Origin: Streptomyces albogriseolus | GTDB lineage: Bacteria > Actinomycetota > Actinomycetes > Streptomycetales > Streptomycetaceae | NCBI GenBank assembly: GCA_014650475.1 | Contig: BMVA01000031.1 | Span: forward strand, 1-49,601 | Direction of reading: 5' to 3' | Length of the DNA stretch: 49,601 bases | In this document: positions 32,451-41,557 of the stretch, in pieces | Layout of the letters: each line of letters starts with the position of its first letter | How positions within the stretch are numbered: the first letter of the stretch is position 1 | The notes under the pieces: model-generated | The model's input: only the letters and a program-made list of their open reading frames with translations | Databases searched by the model: none | What the model was told of the DNA's origin: nothing | Made by a program: the position numbers and the translations under genes

Positions 32451-34544
32451 GTGTCCGGTGCGATCTTCCGGGACCCCTGGGGGATTCCCCATCTGCGGGC
32501 CGACGACGCGCGTGAACTCGCGCGTCTCCAGGGCCTGGTGACCGCCCGCGACCGCGGCTGGCAGATCGAGGTGGAGCGGCACCGCGCCCAAGGCGCCTCG
32601 GCCTCCTTCCTCGGCGCCGGGGAGCTGTCCTGGGACGTGCTGGTCCGGCGCGCCCGCGTCGCCGACACCGCCCGCCGCTGCCTCGCCCGCCTGGAGGAAC
32701 ACGACCCGGAGACCGCCGACTGGATCCGGGCGTACGTCACCGGCGTCAACGAGGGCCTGGACGGGCACGACGCCCCGGAGTTCGCCCGCGCCGGCATCCT
32801 CCCCGGCCGCTGGGAGCCGTGGACGCCGCTGGCCGTGTGGCTGTCCACGCACCTCCTCTTCGCCGGCTTCCCCGCCAAGCTGTGGCGCGACCACGCCGCC
32901 GCGCGTCTCGGGGCGGACGCCGTGGGCCTGTTCGCCACCGACGGCCCCGGCACCTCCGGCAGCAACGGCTGGCTGGTCGCGGGCGAGCGCACGGTCACCG
33001 GACAGGCGGTCGTCGCCGGCGACCCGCACCGCTTCATCGAGGACCCCGGCGTCTACCAGCAGATACGTCTGTCCTGCCCGGAGTTCGACGTCGTCGGCCT
33101 CGCCGTCCCCGGCGTCCCCGGCATCGCCCACTTCGGCCACACCGGCACGGTCGCCTGGGCCATCACCAACGCCATGGCGGACTATCAGGACCTCTACCGC
33201 GAGCGGCTGCGCCGCACCGGCGCCGGGATCGAGGCGCTCGGCCCGGACGGCGTGTGGCGGCGGGCCGCCCGGCACACCGAGACCGTCGAGGTCGCGGGCG
33301 AGGAGCCCGTCGAGGTGGAGGTCGTCGAGACCGACCGCGGGCCCGTCGTCATCGGCGGACCCGAGGGCCTCGACGGCGGAGTGCCGGAGCCCGGCGAACC
33401 CCCGCTCGCCGTCGCCCTGCGGTACCCGCCCCGCGTCACCGGCGACCTCGGCTTCGGCGCCCTGCTGCCGCTGCTGCGGGCGCGCCGCGTCGCCGACGTG
33501 GACCGCGCCGCCGACCTGTGGGCCGAGCCCGTCAACGTCGTCCTCGCCGCCGACACCGAGGGCGGCACCCTGCACCGGGTGGCCGGCCGCGTCCCGGTGC
33601 GCTCGGCCGCCAACCGTCTCCGCCTGGTGCCCGCGTGGGAGCCCGGCCACGAGTGGCGGGGCTGGCACGAGCCGCCGCGCGCCGGGCTCGACGACGGCGT
33701 CGCCGTGATGGCCAACCAGCGCGGCCCCGCCGCCCCGCTCGGCGTGGAGTTCGCCCCGCCGCACCGCGCCGGCCGCATCGCCGCCCTGCTCGCCCGGCGG
33801 CACCGCTGGTCGGCCGCCGACATGGCCGCGATCCACACCGACACCCACCTCGCCTCCGCCGCGCCCCTCCTGGACCACCTGGCCGCGCTGGACGCCCGGG
33901 ACCTCACCGGACCCGCGTCCGCGCTGCGCGAGCGGCTGCTGGCCTGGGACCGGCACATGGACGCCGGCAGCACCGACGCGGCGGCCTTCGCGGCCCTGCG
34001 CGGCGCGGTCGTCCGCCGTCTCGCCGCCGAGCCCGCCCTCGCGGCCGCCGCGGCCCCGCCGCCGTACCCGGAGGTCTTCCGCCCCTGGCTCGCGCTGGTC
34101 CCGCGCATCGGCTTCGCCCTCGAGCACGTGCTGTCGGCGGAGGACCTGTTCGGCGTCGACCGGCCCGCCGTCGTCCGCGCGGCCCTGGAGGAGGCGGCCG
34201 CCGCGCCGCCCGCCGGCGCCTGGGGCGACACCCACCGCCTCGCGCCCTGGCGGGCGCTGCCGCCCGAGGAGCCGCAGGAGGAACCCGGCCTGTCCGGCGA
34301 CCACGACTGCGTCCTGTGCACCTCCGCCGTGCCCGGCGTCACCGACCTCGCCGTCCGCGGGCCCGCCGCCCGCTACGTCTGGGACCTGGCCCGGCGCGAG
34401 GACAGCCGCTGGGTGGTGCCGCACGGCGCCTCGGGCCGCCCCGGATCGCCCCACCACCGGGACCAGCAGTCCCTGTGGCTCGCAGGAGACCTGGCCCCGG
34501 TCGTCACCGACTGGGCGCAGCTGACGAAGGAGACCGATGTCTGA
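32451..34544 (+). CDS. Penicillin acylase-family N-terminal nucleophile hydrolase
   Basis: The protein has 697 residues, GTG at 32451 with GAGGG four bases upstream. It begins at the family's usual mature alpha-subunit motif (IFRDPWGIPHLRADD). No export signal is present, so it is probably cytoplasmic, unlike classical penicillin acylases. The autocatalytic cleavage site is G170-S171 (TSGSNGWLVAGER), with S171 as nucleophile. HFGHTGTVAWAITNAMADYQDLY and other beta-subunit strands follow. The enzyme would hydrolyse or transfer amide-linked acyl groups. It sits directly behind the iron box and overlaps an IucB-type acetyltransferase gene by eight bases, so a siderophore acyl chain is the likely substrate. 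I recall similar acylase-acetyltransferase pairs (DesG/DesH) being linked to desferrioxamine variants. Confidence 0.93.
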   Translation: MSGAIFRDPWGIPHLRADDARELARLQGLVTARDRGWQIEVERHRAQGASASFLGAGELSWDVLVRRARVADTARRCLARLEEHDPETADWIRAYVTGVNEGLDGHDAPEFARAGILPGRWEPWTPLAVWLSTHLLFAGFPAKLWRDHAAARLGADAVGLFATDGPGTSGSNGWLVAGERTVTGQAVVAGDPHRFIEDPGVYQQIRLSCPEFDVVGLAVPGVPGIAHFGHTGTVAWAITNAMADYQDLYRERLRRTGAGIEALGPDGVWRRAARHTETVEVAGEEPVEVEVVETDRGPVVIGGPEGLDGGVPEPGEPPLAVALRYPPRVTGDLGFGALLPLLRARRVADVDRAADLWAEPVNVVLAADTEGGTLHRVAGRVPVRSAANRLRLVPAWEPGHEWRGWHEPPRAGLDDGVAVMANQRGPAAPLGVEFAPPHRAGRIAALLARRHRWSAADMAAIHTDTHLASAAPLLDHLAALDARDLTGPASALRERLLAWDRHMDAGSTDAAAFAALRGAVVRRLAAEPALAAAAAPPPYPEVFRPWLALVPRIGFALEHVLSAEDLFGVDRPAVVRAALEEAAAAPPAGAWGDTHRLAPWRALPPEEPQEEPGLSGDHDCVLCTSAVPGVTDLAVRGPAARYVWDLARREDSRWVVPHGASGRPGSPHHRDQQSLWLAGDLAPVVTDWAQLTKETDV

Positions 34545-35145
34545 CCCGTACGCCTCCCGCCCGGCCGTCCACGAGCAGACGGTCGACGGCTTCGGCACCG
34601 TACGCGTCCTGCCGCTGGCCCCGGCCGCCGACGCGCCCCTGCTGCACCGTTGGGTGAGCGAGGAACGCGCCGTGTTCTGGGGCATGAACGGCCTCACCGA
34701 GCAGCAGGTCCTCGAGATCTACGCGCACATGGAGACCCTCGACACCCATCACGCGTTCCTCCTCGTCAAGGACGGCGCCCCGGCCGGGCTGCTCCAGACG
34801 TACGAGCCGGAGGCCGACCGGGTGGGCGCCTGCTACCCCGTCGAGCCGGGCGACATCGGCATGCATCTGCTGCTCGCGCCCCCGGAGCCGGGCGAGACCC
34901 GTTCCGGCTGGACCGCGGGGCTGGCGGTGGCCGTCTCCGCGTACGTCCTGCTGGGCCTGGACAGGCGGCGGATCGTGGTCGACCCGGACGTCGCCAACGA
35001 GAAGGCGACCGCCCGGTTCGCGCGGCAGGGCTTCACCACCGGACCCCGGGTCGTGCTGCCCGAGGTGGACCTGCCGGACGTGTACCTCCCTCGGAAGCAC
35101 GCACAACTCGCGTTCCTCACCCGGGAGGTAGCCTTCGGAAGGTGA
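34537..35145 (+). CDS. IucB/RhbD-type siderophore acetyltransferase (GNAT)
   Basis: The protein has 202 residues, ATG at 34537 behind AAGGAG and inside the acylase gene's end. It belongs to the AlcB/IucB branch of the GNAT fold: RVLPLAPAADAPLLHRWVSEERAVFWGM at the start, PAGLLQTYEPEADRVGACYPVEPGDIGMHLLLAPP in the middle, and VVDPDVANEKATARFARQGFTTGPRVVLPEVD at the acetyl-CoA site. This branch acylates N-hydroxylated lysine or cadaverine-type amines in hydroxamate siderophores. No N-hydroxylase or NIS synthetase is encoded nearby, so it must act with a pathway elsewhere or modify an imported or recycled siderophore. Confidence 0.9.
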   Translation: MSDPYASRPAVHEQTVDGFGTVRVLPLAPAADAPLLHRWVSEERAVFWGMNGLTEQQVLEIYAHMETLDTHHAFLLVKDGAPAGLLQTYEPEADRVGACYPVEPGDIGMHLLLAPPEPGETRSGWTAGLAVAVSAYVLLGLDRRRIVVDPDVANEKATARFARQGFTTGPRVVLPEVDLPDVYLPRKHAQLAFLTREVAFGR

Positions 35146-35621
35146 CCCCCGACGACCTCGTCGCCCACTTCGGACTGGAGCCGATCCCCCGGGAGGGAGG
35201 ACGGTTCCGGCAGACCTGGGCCGGTCCCGCCCGGCCCGACGGCCGCCCCGAGGGCACCGCCATCGTCGCCCTGCTCACCGCCGAGCCCGGCGACTACTCG
35301 GCCCTGCACCGCCTGCCCGCGGACGAGACCTGGCACCACTACCTCGGCGACCCGCTGCGGATGCTGCTGCTCGCCCCCGACGGCACCAGCAGCACCCCGG
35401 TCCTCGGCCCCGACGTGCTCGGCGGCCAGCACGTCCAGCTCACCGTCCCCGCCGGCACCTGGATGGGCGCCCGCGTCGCGGACGGCGGCTCCTGGACCCT
35501 GTTCGGCTGCACGATGGCCCCCGGCTTCACCTACGAGGGCTACGAGCACGGCGACCCGGCCGAGCTGGCCGCCCGCCACCCGGACCGGGCCGGCCTGGTC
35601 GCGGAGCTGGGCAGCCCATGA
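35142..35621 (+). CDS. DUF985/cupin_5 protein
   Basis: The protein has 159 residues, GTG at 35142 overlapping the previous stop (GTGA). The cupin barrel is of the DUF985 type (LVAHFGLEPIPREGGRFRQTW, TAIVALLTAEPGDYSALHRLPADETWHHYLGDPLRMLLL, VPAGTWMGARV, FGCTMAPGFTYEGYE). The histidines in LHRLPADETWHHY could bind metal. The family is uncharacterised. Tight overlap with the acetyltransferase gene implies expression under the same iron control. Confidence 0.92.
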   Translation: MTPDDLVAHFGLEPIPREGGRFRQTWAGPARPDGRPEGTAIVALLTAEPGDYSALHRLPADETWHHYLGDPLRMLLLAPDGTSSTPVLGPDVLGGQHVQLTVPAGTWMGARVADGGSWTLFGCTMAPGFTYEGYEHGDPAELAARHPDRAGLVAELGSP

Positions 35622-36388
35622 GCGAGCGGGGACTGCTGCACGGCCAGGTCGCCCTGGTCACCGGCGCCGGCGGCGGCATCGGCCGGGGCATCGCCCGCCG
35701 GCTCGCCGAGGAGGGCGCGGCCGTCGCCCTGCACTGCCGCACCTCCGTCGCGTCCGCGCAGGAGACGGCGGCCGCCATCCGGGAGGCGGGCGGCCGGGCC
35801 GTCGTCCTGCGGGCCGACCTCACCGACGAGGACGCCTGCCACCGCCTGGTCGCCGAGGCCGCCGAACGCTTCGGCGGCCGGCTCACCGCGCTGGTCAACA
35901 ACGCCGGGGTCCAGCCCGTGCGGGAACTCGCCGGGATGACGGCGGCCGAGTGGCGCGCGGTCGTGGACACCAACCTGACCGCCGTCTTCGCCTGCACCCA
36001 GGCGGCGGCACGGCTGATGCGCGACCAGGGCGGCGGCTCCGTCACCCACGTCGCCTCCGTCGAGGCCCGCTTCCCCGCCCCCGGCCACGCCCACTACGGC
36101 GCGTCCAAGGCCGCGGTGGTGATGCACGCCCGCACGGCGGCCCTGGAGTACGGCCCCTGGGGCGTGCGCGTCAACACGGTCTCGCCCGGCCTGATCGACC
36201 GGGAGGGCCTGGCCGACGCCTGGCCGGAGGGCGTCCGCCGCTGGCGGGAGGCGTCCGCCGTGGGCCGCCTCGGCCGCCCGGAGGACGTCGGCGACGCCTG
36301 CGTGTTCCTGGCCTCCCCGCTCGCGTCCTGGGTGACCGGCCACGACCTGGTGGTGGACGGAGGGGCGACCTCCCGCCCCACCTGGTGA
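35618..36388 (+). CDS. Short-chain dehydrogenase/reductase
   Basis: The 256-residue classical SDR begins at an ATGA overlap with the cupin gene. The nucleotide site is VTGAGGGIGRGIA, with NNAGVQP as the structural motif. The catalytic serine is in THVASVE and the Y-x-x-x-K is HYGASKAAV. The C-terminal FLASPLASWVTGHDLVVDGGA is typical of FabG-like enzymes. The residue after strand 2 (HCRTS) suggests NADP(H) preference. It is last in the iron-box operon; the substrate is unknown. Confidence 0.93.
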   Translation: MSERGLLHGQVALVTGAGGGIGRGIARRLAEEGAAVALHCRTSVASAQETAAAIREAGGRAVVLRADLTDEDACHRLVAEAAERFGGRLTALVNNAGVQPVRELAGMTAAEWRAVVDTNLTAVFACTQAAARLMRDQGGGSVTHVASVEARFPAPGHAHYGASKAAVVMHARTAALEYGPWGVRVNTVSPGLIDREGLADAWPEGVRRWREASAVGRLGRPEDVGDACVFLASPLASWVTGHDLVVDGGATSRPTW

Positions 36389-36468
36389 AGCCGTTCCCGC
36401 CGCATTGAGCGGACCGCGCGTCCCGTCCGTACTCCACCGGAGGCGAACGGCCGGGAGGCGGGTACGAC

Positions 36469-38268
36469 GTGGAGCGACGGCGCGACGGGGCGGCGGGCGG
36501 CGGGTCCTCGTGGAGGCGGGCCCTGGTGCTGCTGGGGACCCTGCTGGTCCTCCTCCTCGCGGGCGCCGCCCCGGCGAGCGCCCACGCGGCCCTGCGCGCC
36601 AGCGACCCCGAGGACGGAAGCGTCGTCAGGACGGCGCCCACGCACATCACCCTGACGTTCACCGAGTCCGTGGGCCTGCTCGAGGACTCCTTCCGGATCT
36701 ACGGCCCCGACAACCGCCGCGTCCCCATGGAGGAACCCGAACACGCGGCCGGCGCCGCCGACACGGCCCGCGCCGCGCTGCCCCGGGACCTCGGCGAGGG
36801 CACCTACACGGTCGCGTGGCGGGTGGTCTCGGCGGACAGCCACCCCGTCTCGGGCGCGTTCACCTTCTCCATCGGCAAGCCGTCCCCCACCCCGCCCGCG
36901 GCGCCCCAGGACCACGCCGAACACCCGGTCACCAAGAGCCTCTACGACACCGGCCGCTACCTCGCCTACCTCGCGGCCGCGCTGCTCATCGGCACGGCGG
37001 CGTTCGCGGCCCTGTGCCGCCCGCCGGACACGGGCCCGCTGCGGGCGCCGCTGCTGTTCGGCTGGTGGACCCTGCTGGTGACGACGGCGGCGCTGCTGAT
37101 CCTGCGGGCGCCCTACGAGAAGGGCACGTCGCCGGGGACGGCGCTGGACGTCTCGGCGTTCCCGGACACGGTGAGCGGCCGCCCGGGCATGGCCCTGCTG
37201 TCCCGTCTGGCTCTCCTGCTGACGGCCGCACTCCTGCTCCCCGTCCTGCGCGGCCGCTCCCCGCGCACCCGTGTGACGGCGGGCGCGGCCTTCTCCGTGG
37301 TCCTGGCCCTGACATGGGCGTCGGCCGAACACGCCTCGGCCGGCATCCAGGTGCCGGTCGCCATGACGTCGTCGGTGCTGCACCTGCTGGCCATGGCCTG
37401 CTGGCTCGGCGGCCTGACGGCCCTCCTGCTCACCCTCCACCGCGCGCGGACACCACCGCCGTACGACACGGTGGCCCGCTTCTCCCGCGTGGCGTTCACG
37501 TCGGTGTCGGTCCTCGTCGTCACCGGCGCCTACCAGTCCTGGCGCGGCCTCGGCTCCTGGTCCGCCCTGACGGAGACGGCGTACGGCCGCACGCTCGCCG
37601 TGAAGCTGGCGGCGACGGTGTTCCTGCTGAGCGCGGCGGCCCTGTCCCGCCGCTGGACGGCCCTGCTCGCCCGCCCGGCGGCGGCCGGTGAACGCGTACC
37701 GGCGCTGGTGGGCGCGCCGGGCCCGCCCCCCGCACCGAGGACCACGCACATGACCACCGTCGAACCGGAAACCCTGCACCGCCGCGCCCTGCGCCGCTCC
37801 GTCCTGGCGGAGGTGGTGGTCGCGGTGGCGGTCCTGCTGGTCACCACGGTGCTGACCGGCACACTGCCGTCCCGCGCGGAGGCGGAGGCGGCGAAGGCGC
37901 CCGAACCGCAGGTGGCGGGCCTGCCAGGCGCGCAGGCGCTCACGGTCCCCTACGACACGGGGACGCCCGGCGGCAGCGGCACGGTCCAGCTCACGATGGA
38001 CCCGGGCCGGGTCGGCGAGAACGGCCTCCAGGCGGTGGTCTTCGGCCCCCAGGGCGCCCTGACCTTCGTCCCGGAACTCCGTGTCACGTTCACCCTCCCG
38101 TCCAAGGACGTGGGCCCGATCGACGCCGGCCTCACCGACCGGGGCGGCTACTGGGCCACCAACGACCTCACCCTCCCCCTGGAGGGCGCCTGGACGATGA
38201 AACTGACGGTCCGGGTCTCGGACATCGACCAGGTGACGGTGGAGCGGGAGGTGCGGATCACGCGGTGA
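36469..38268 (+). CDS. CopC-CopD copper transport fusion
   Basis: The protein has 599 residues, GTG at 36469. A signal peptide (ALVLLGTLLVLLLAGAAPASA) is followed by a mature N-terminus starting HAALRASDPEDGS, the histidine being the CopC copper ligand, with a second site in SADSHPVSGAFTF. Then comes an eight-helix CopD domain (~155-430) with conserved histidines in SAEHASAG and VLHLLAMACWLGG. The last ~130 residues, after one more helix, form an extracytoplasmic beta domain like YtkA/FixH (GTVQLTMDPGRVGENGLQAVVFGP...). The architecture matches YcnJ-type copper importers. It is convergent with the pentapeptide gene, 18 bases away. Confidence 0.93.
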   Translation: MERRRDGAAGGGSSWRRALVLLGTLLVLLLAGAAPASAHAALRASDPEDGSVVRTAPTHITLTFTESVGLLEDSFRIYGPDNRRVPMEEPEHAAGAADTARAALPRDLGEGTYTVAWRVVSADSHPVSGAFTFSIGKPSPTPPAAPQDHAEHPVTKSLYDTGRYLAYLAAALLIGTAAFAALCRPPDTGPLRAPLLFGWWTLLVTTAALLILRAPYEKGTSPGTALDVSAFPDTVSGRPGMALLSRLALLLTAALLLPVLRGRSPRTRVTAGAAFSVVLALTWASAEHASAGIQVPVAMTSSVLHLLAMACWLGGLTALLLTLHRARTPPPYDTVARFSRVAFTSVSVLVVTGAYQSWRGLGSWSALTETAYGRTLAVKLAATVFLLSAAALSRRWTALLARPAAAGERVPALVGAPGPPPAPRTTHMTTVEPETLHRRALRRSVLAEVVVAVAVLLVTTVLTGTLPSRAEAEAAKAPEPQVAGLPGAQALTVPYDTGTPGGSGTVQLTMDPGRVGENGLQAVVFGPQGALTFVPELRVTFTLPSKDVGPIDAGLTDRGGYWATNDLTLPLEGAWTMKLTVRVSDIDQVTVEREVRITR

Positions 38269-38286
38269 CGCACCGGCGGGGGCGGA

Positions 38287-40161
38287 TCAGCGCTTCACGC
38301 GGCTGCGCACGGCGAGGACGGCGAGGGCGAGCAGACCGGGTTCCACGAGCCGGGCGGCCATCTCGACGTACGTCCCGGTGGTGGTGAGGTCCTGGCCCGA
38401 CGCACGGAAGATCACCGAGTTGGTCACCACCCGCAGTGACTTCTCGAACCGCTCCCCCGAGAGGCGTCGCGCGTACGGCCCGTCCGGATCGACGGGCGTC
38501 GGCTTCCTGGTCGTCAGGGTGATCCGCCGGCCGTCGGCGGTGCCCTCGCTGACCGGGTCGGGATCGGTCTTCGGCAGCCCCCACAGCATCGTCACGAACA
38601 CCGTGACCGTCATCGCCAGCACCAGCCAGGTGAGCGCCCGTGCGGCGCGCAGGCCGTATCCGGAAAGCGCCCAGTAGCACCACAGCAGCGTGCGCTCACC
38701 GCGGGACGCCGTCCGGCCGTGGCGGCGCATCTCCATCTCGCCGTAGTAGAAGTCGGCCGCCCCCGGTTCGTTCCGGCCGTCCTCGAGAGCCTTCCGCAGG
38801 TGCCGGTAGACCGGCGCCAGCACGTCGGGGTCGTGCGTCCCGACGCCGTCCGGGGCCGCGGTCCAGCCGGGGTACCGCGTCGCCCGCCAGTGGTGTTCCT
38901 CGGCCAGGGTCCGGCGGTGCGTCCAGCGCGGCCCGCCGGGGGGCTCCGCCAGGCGGCACCGGCCTTCGAGCCGCAGCTGGTCCAGGTGCACCGCCTCGAC
39001 GAAGAGACACCTGGTCAGGTCGACGTCGGCCAGCATCAGGTACGCCGCGTCCACGCCCTTGACCGAGACGACGCTCACCTGTTTCCGGGCGAGGCCGGGT
39101 TCCGCGATCTCCTCCCCCTCCGGGGAGACGAACGGGCGCGGCCTGCCGACGACGCTCACCGGGAACGCCGCCACCGCGTCGGTCAGGTCGACGTCGGCGC
39201 ACCGCAGCCGCAGCGCCGCGGTGGACGCCCACCGGGTCCGCAGACAGCGCACCTCCTCGGCCGCCACCTCCAGCGTCACCGCGCTCTCGAACACGGCGTC
39301 CGAGAAGTCCACCGTCTTGGGGCAGACGAGGGGGCCGAGCACGGCGGTACGCCGGAACACCGCCCGCCGGAAGCGCACACCGGCTGCGCAGCTGGCGTCG
39401 AGGAAGGACAGGTCACCGCCGATCGTGGCGCCCTCGAACGAGGCGTCCGCACCGAAGTGCGCACCGTCGAAGGGCATGTCCCCTCCGATCTCGGCTCCGT
39501 CGAAGCAGGCCGAACCGCCGTGGAAGAGCGCCCCCTCGAAGGAGGCCTTGCCGGTGACGCGTATGTCCGCGAAGTCGGCGCCCCGCTCGAAGGCGACGCC
39601 TTCGAAGTAGGCCTCCGCGCACGCCATGCCCCGGAACTCCGCGCTGCGCCCGACCTCGTCCGCGCAGAACCGCAGCGTTCCGTCGAACCGCGCCTCCAGG
39701 AACCAGGCGTCACCGGCCACCCTGGTGTCGTCGAGCCACACGTCCCCCGCGACGCGCGCCCTGCCGAGTCTGAGGTCGCCCTCCGCGCGCACCTCACGGA
39801 AGTGCAGCCCCGAGTCGAACACCGCCGAGGCGAACGAGCAGTGGGCGTCGAAGCCGACGTCCCGCAGATCCGCCTCTCCGGTGAACCGCACCTCGTCGAA
39901 GTCCGCCTTCCCCACCCGGGCCCGCCCTGTCCCCGGGTCCCTGAGCGGGGCGAGGAGCTCGTCGAGCAGGTCCTGGGTGAAGGGCGTGCCCCGGTGGTCG
40001 AGATCGGCTCCCGGGCGCAGGGCGGCGAGGTGAGCGGCGCGGTCGGCGCCGTCCAGATGCGCCAGACAGGCCGGGTACGGGTCCACCCTGCGCCCCGGGC
40101 AGCGCGCGCCGGCTTCGAGATGCCCGCAGCGCGGCCACGCGGCGGTGCCGGTTCCGGTCAT
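38287..40161 (-). CDS. Pentapeptide-repeat protein with two C-terminal membrane helices
   Basis: The protein has 624 residues, ATG at 40161 (GGGAGCGGGA upstream). Residues ~80-330 form a right-handed beta-helix of pentapeptide-type repeats (ADFDEVRFTGEADLRDVGFDAHCSFASAVF, FDGAEIGGDMPFDGAHFGADASF). A second short block surrounds residue ~395 (AAYLMLADVDLTRCLF). The C-terminus has two membrane helices (ALTWLVLAMTVTVFVTMLWGL and LVEPGLLALAVLAV) separated by ~60 residues. A cysteine cluster is near the N-terminus (C12, C21, C32). It is the third gene of the caspase-ATPase operon, 13 bases after the LCAT-like gene, and is the only membrane protein of the set, so it may be the effector or anchor. 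That role is inference. Confidence 0.88.
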   Translation of the reverse strand: MTGTGTAAWPRCGHLEAGARCPGRRVDPYPACLAHLDGADRAAHLAALRPGADLDHRGTPFTQDLLDELLAPLRDPGTGRARVGKADFDEVRFTGEADLRDVGFDAHCSFASAVFDSGLHFREVRAEGDLRLGRARVAGDVWLDDTRVAGDAWFLEARFDGTLRFCADEVGRSAEFRGMACAEAYFEGVAFERGADFADIRVTGKASFEGALFHGGSACFDGAEIGGDMPFDGAHFGADASFEGATIGGDLSFLDASCAAGVRFRRAVFRRTAVLGPLVCPKTVDFSDAVFESAVTLEVAAEEVRCLRTRWASTAALRLRCADVDLTDAVAAFPVSVVGRPRPFVSPEGEEIAEPGLARKQVSVVSVKGVDAAYLMLADVDLTRCLFVEAVHLDQLRLEGRCRLAEPPGGPRWTHRRTLAEEHHWRATRYPGWTAAPDGVGTHDPDVLAPVYRHLRKALEDGRNEPGAADFYYGEMEMRRHGRTASRGERTLLWCYWALSGYGLRAARALTWLVLAMTVTVFVTMLWGLPKTDPDPVSEGTADGRRITLTTRKPTPVDPDGPYARRLSGERFEKSLRVVTNSVIFRASGQDLTTTGTYVEMAARLVEPGLLALAVLAVRSRVKR

Positions 40162-40174
40162 TCCCGCTCCCGTC

Positions 40175-41557
40175 TCATACGGCCACGACCGTCACGTCCT
40201 TCCGGTCCCGCCCCTTCGGCCGGTCGACCAGCGCCTCGACCACCCAGCGGCCGGGGGTGACCTCCAGCTCCGCCCGGTAGCGGTCGGGCTCGTACTGCCG
40301 GAAGACGACCGGCTGCTTCTCACGGACGCGGCCCGAACGCCACATGAAGGTCCGCAGATCGCGCTGCGGCAGGTCGTGTCCCAGCAGGTCGATCACGAAC
40401 GGACGGCCCGCGGCGACCGGGTCACGCGGGAAGTGCAGGACGATGCCCTCCGGGCCGGCCAGCGTCTCGCCGGGCGGGAGCCCTCTGCGGACCGCGCGCA
40501 TCGTGTCGCGGAGAGCGGGGGCGCTCGCCAGGTCCGCGTTCCGGAAACCGGTCCACAGCATCGGGTCCGTACCGGTCCAGTCCGCGAGCGCCGACCGCCG
40601 CGGCACCGTGCCGTCGCCAGGGCCCAGCAGGTCGTCGGCGAGATGTTCCCCGCCGGGGCCGGCCGGGAGCACCAGCGCCTCGGGGGTGGGGAAGTCGACG
40701 CTGCCGAGGCAGTGCACGGCGTACGGGCGAGGACCCGACCGCGCGTTCCGGTCGCAGGCCAGCCGGAACCGCTCCTGGAACGCCAGCGCCTGGCCCACGG
40801 CTTCGCCGGGGACGCCGGGCACCGGGCGCTGGGTGATCACCCGCTCGCGTGTTCCTCCCTCGACCCGTACGGCGCGGAAGAGCGGCAGCAGCTCGGCGAT
40901 CGCCGGCAGGCCGAGCGCCCACGCGCGCAGCGCCTCGTTGAGCCGGGCGGCCACATCCCCGTCGGGTCCCGCCCCATCGGGGACCGCCTGGCCGGCCAGC
41001 AGACGGGCGGCCTGGACCAGCCCCTGCTGCGGAGTGCCCAAGGTGATCAGGGTCCGTGCCGTTTCCCGGCCGCCCTCGCACTCGAGGTAGTGCCGCCCGA
41101 CCAGACCGCCCGTCCCATGGCAGACCAGGATGACCCGCGGATCGTCCGGCCGGTCCGGGTAGTGGGCGCCGGCCTCCGCCCGCCAGCGGTCGAGTTCGCG
41201 CGCCACCCGTTCCCCCAGCTGCCGGGCCGCCAGCCGGTGGGAGAGCCGCCAGTCGTATCCGAACGGCACGAACTGCGCGTCGAGCGGGTCCCCGAGAGCG
41301 GTTCGCAGGTCCGGATACCCGAGGCAGGACAGCAGCCCGGGGACCGAGTCGGGGACCTGGAGCAGCCCTCCGGCGTCCAGGCGGTGAGGGGCCTCGGGCA
41401 GCGCGTCACCCAGTCCCGGCGGGAGGGCCGCCTCGGTGAGCGCCGAGGAAGCCGAGTCGAGCAGCCGTTCGCTGCACCGCGCCCAGACGTCCTGGCCGTC
41501 CCGGCACAGCCGGGTGCCGAGAAACCCCGGGACGAAGACCACCAGATCGTGTTCCAT
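40175..41557 (-). CDS. LCAT-like alpha/beta hydrolase, nucleophile altered
   Basis: The protein has 460 residues from ATG 41557, directly adjoining the stop of the large gene. Residues 1-~350 resemble lecithin:cholesterol acyltransferase-type hydrolases: oxyanion strand VVFVPGFLGTRL, FGYDWRLS, and the late GPGDGTVPRRSAL motif. At the nucleophile elbow, where the family has GHSMGG, the protein reads C146-H-G148-T-G-G, so the serine is replaced by glycine. Either T149 substitutes or the protein is a non-enzymatic binder. The last ~110 residues are a beta-sandwich-like domain (VVFRQYEPDRYRAELEVTPGRWVVEALVD). It is translated between the caspase-ATPase and the membrane protein. Confidence 0.88.
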   Translation of the reverse strand: MEHDLVVFVPGFLGTRLCRDGQDVWARCSERLLDSASSALTEAALPPGLGDALPEAPHRLDAGGLLQVPDSVPGLLSCLGYPDLRTALGDPLDAQFVPFGYDWRLSHRLAARQLGERVARELDRWRAEAGAHYPDRPDDPRVILVCHGTGGLVGRHYLECEGGRETARTLITLGTPQQGLVQAARLLAGQAVPDGAGPDGDVAARLNEALRAWALGLPAIAELLPLFRAVRVEGGTRERVITQRPVPGVPGEAVGQALAFQERFRLACDRNARSGPRPYAVHCLGSVDFPTPEALVLPAGPGGEHLADDLLGPGDGTVPRRSALADWTGTDPMLWTGFRNADLASAPALRDTMRAVRRGLPPGETLAGPEGIVLHFPRDPVAAGRPFVIDLLGHDLPQRDLRTFMWRSGRVREKQPVVFRQYEPDRYRAELEVTPGRWVVEALVDRPKGRDRKDVTVVAV

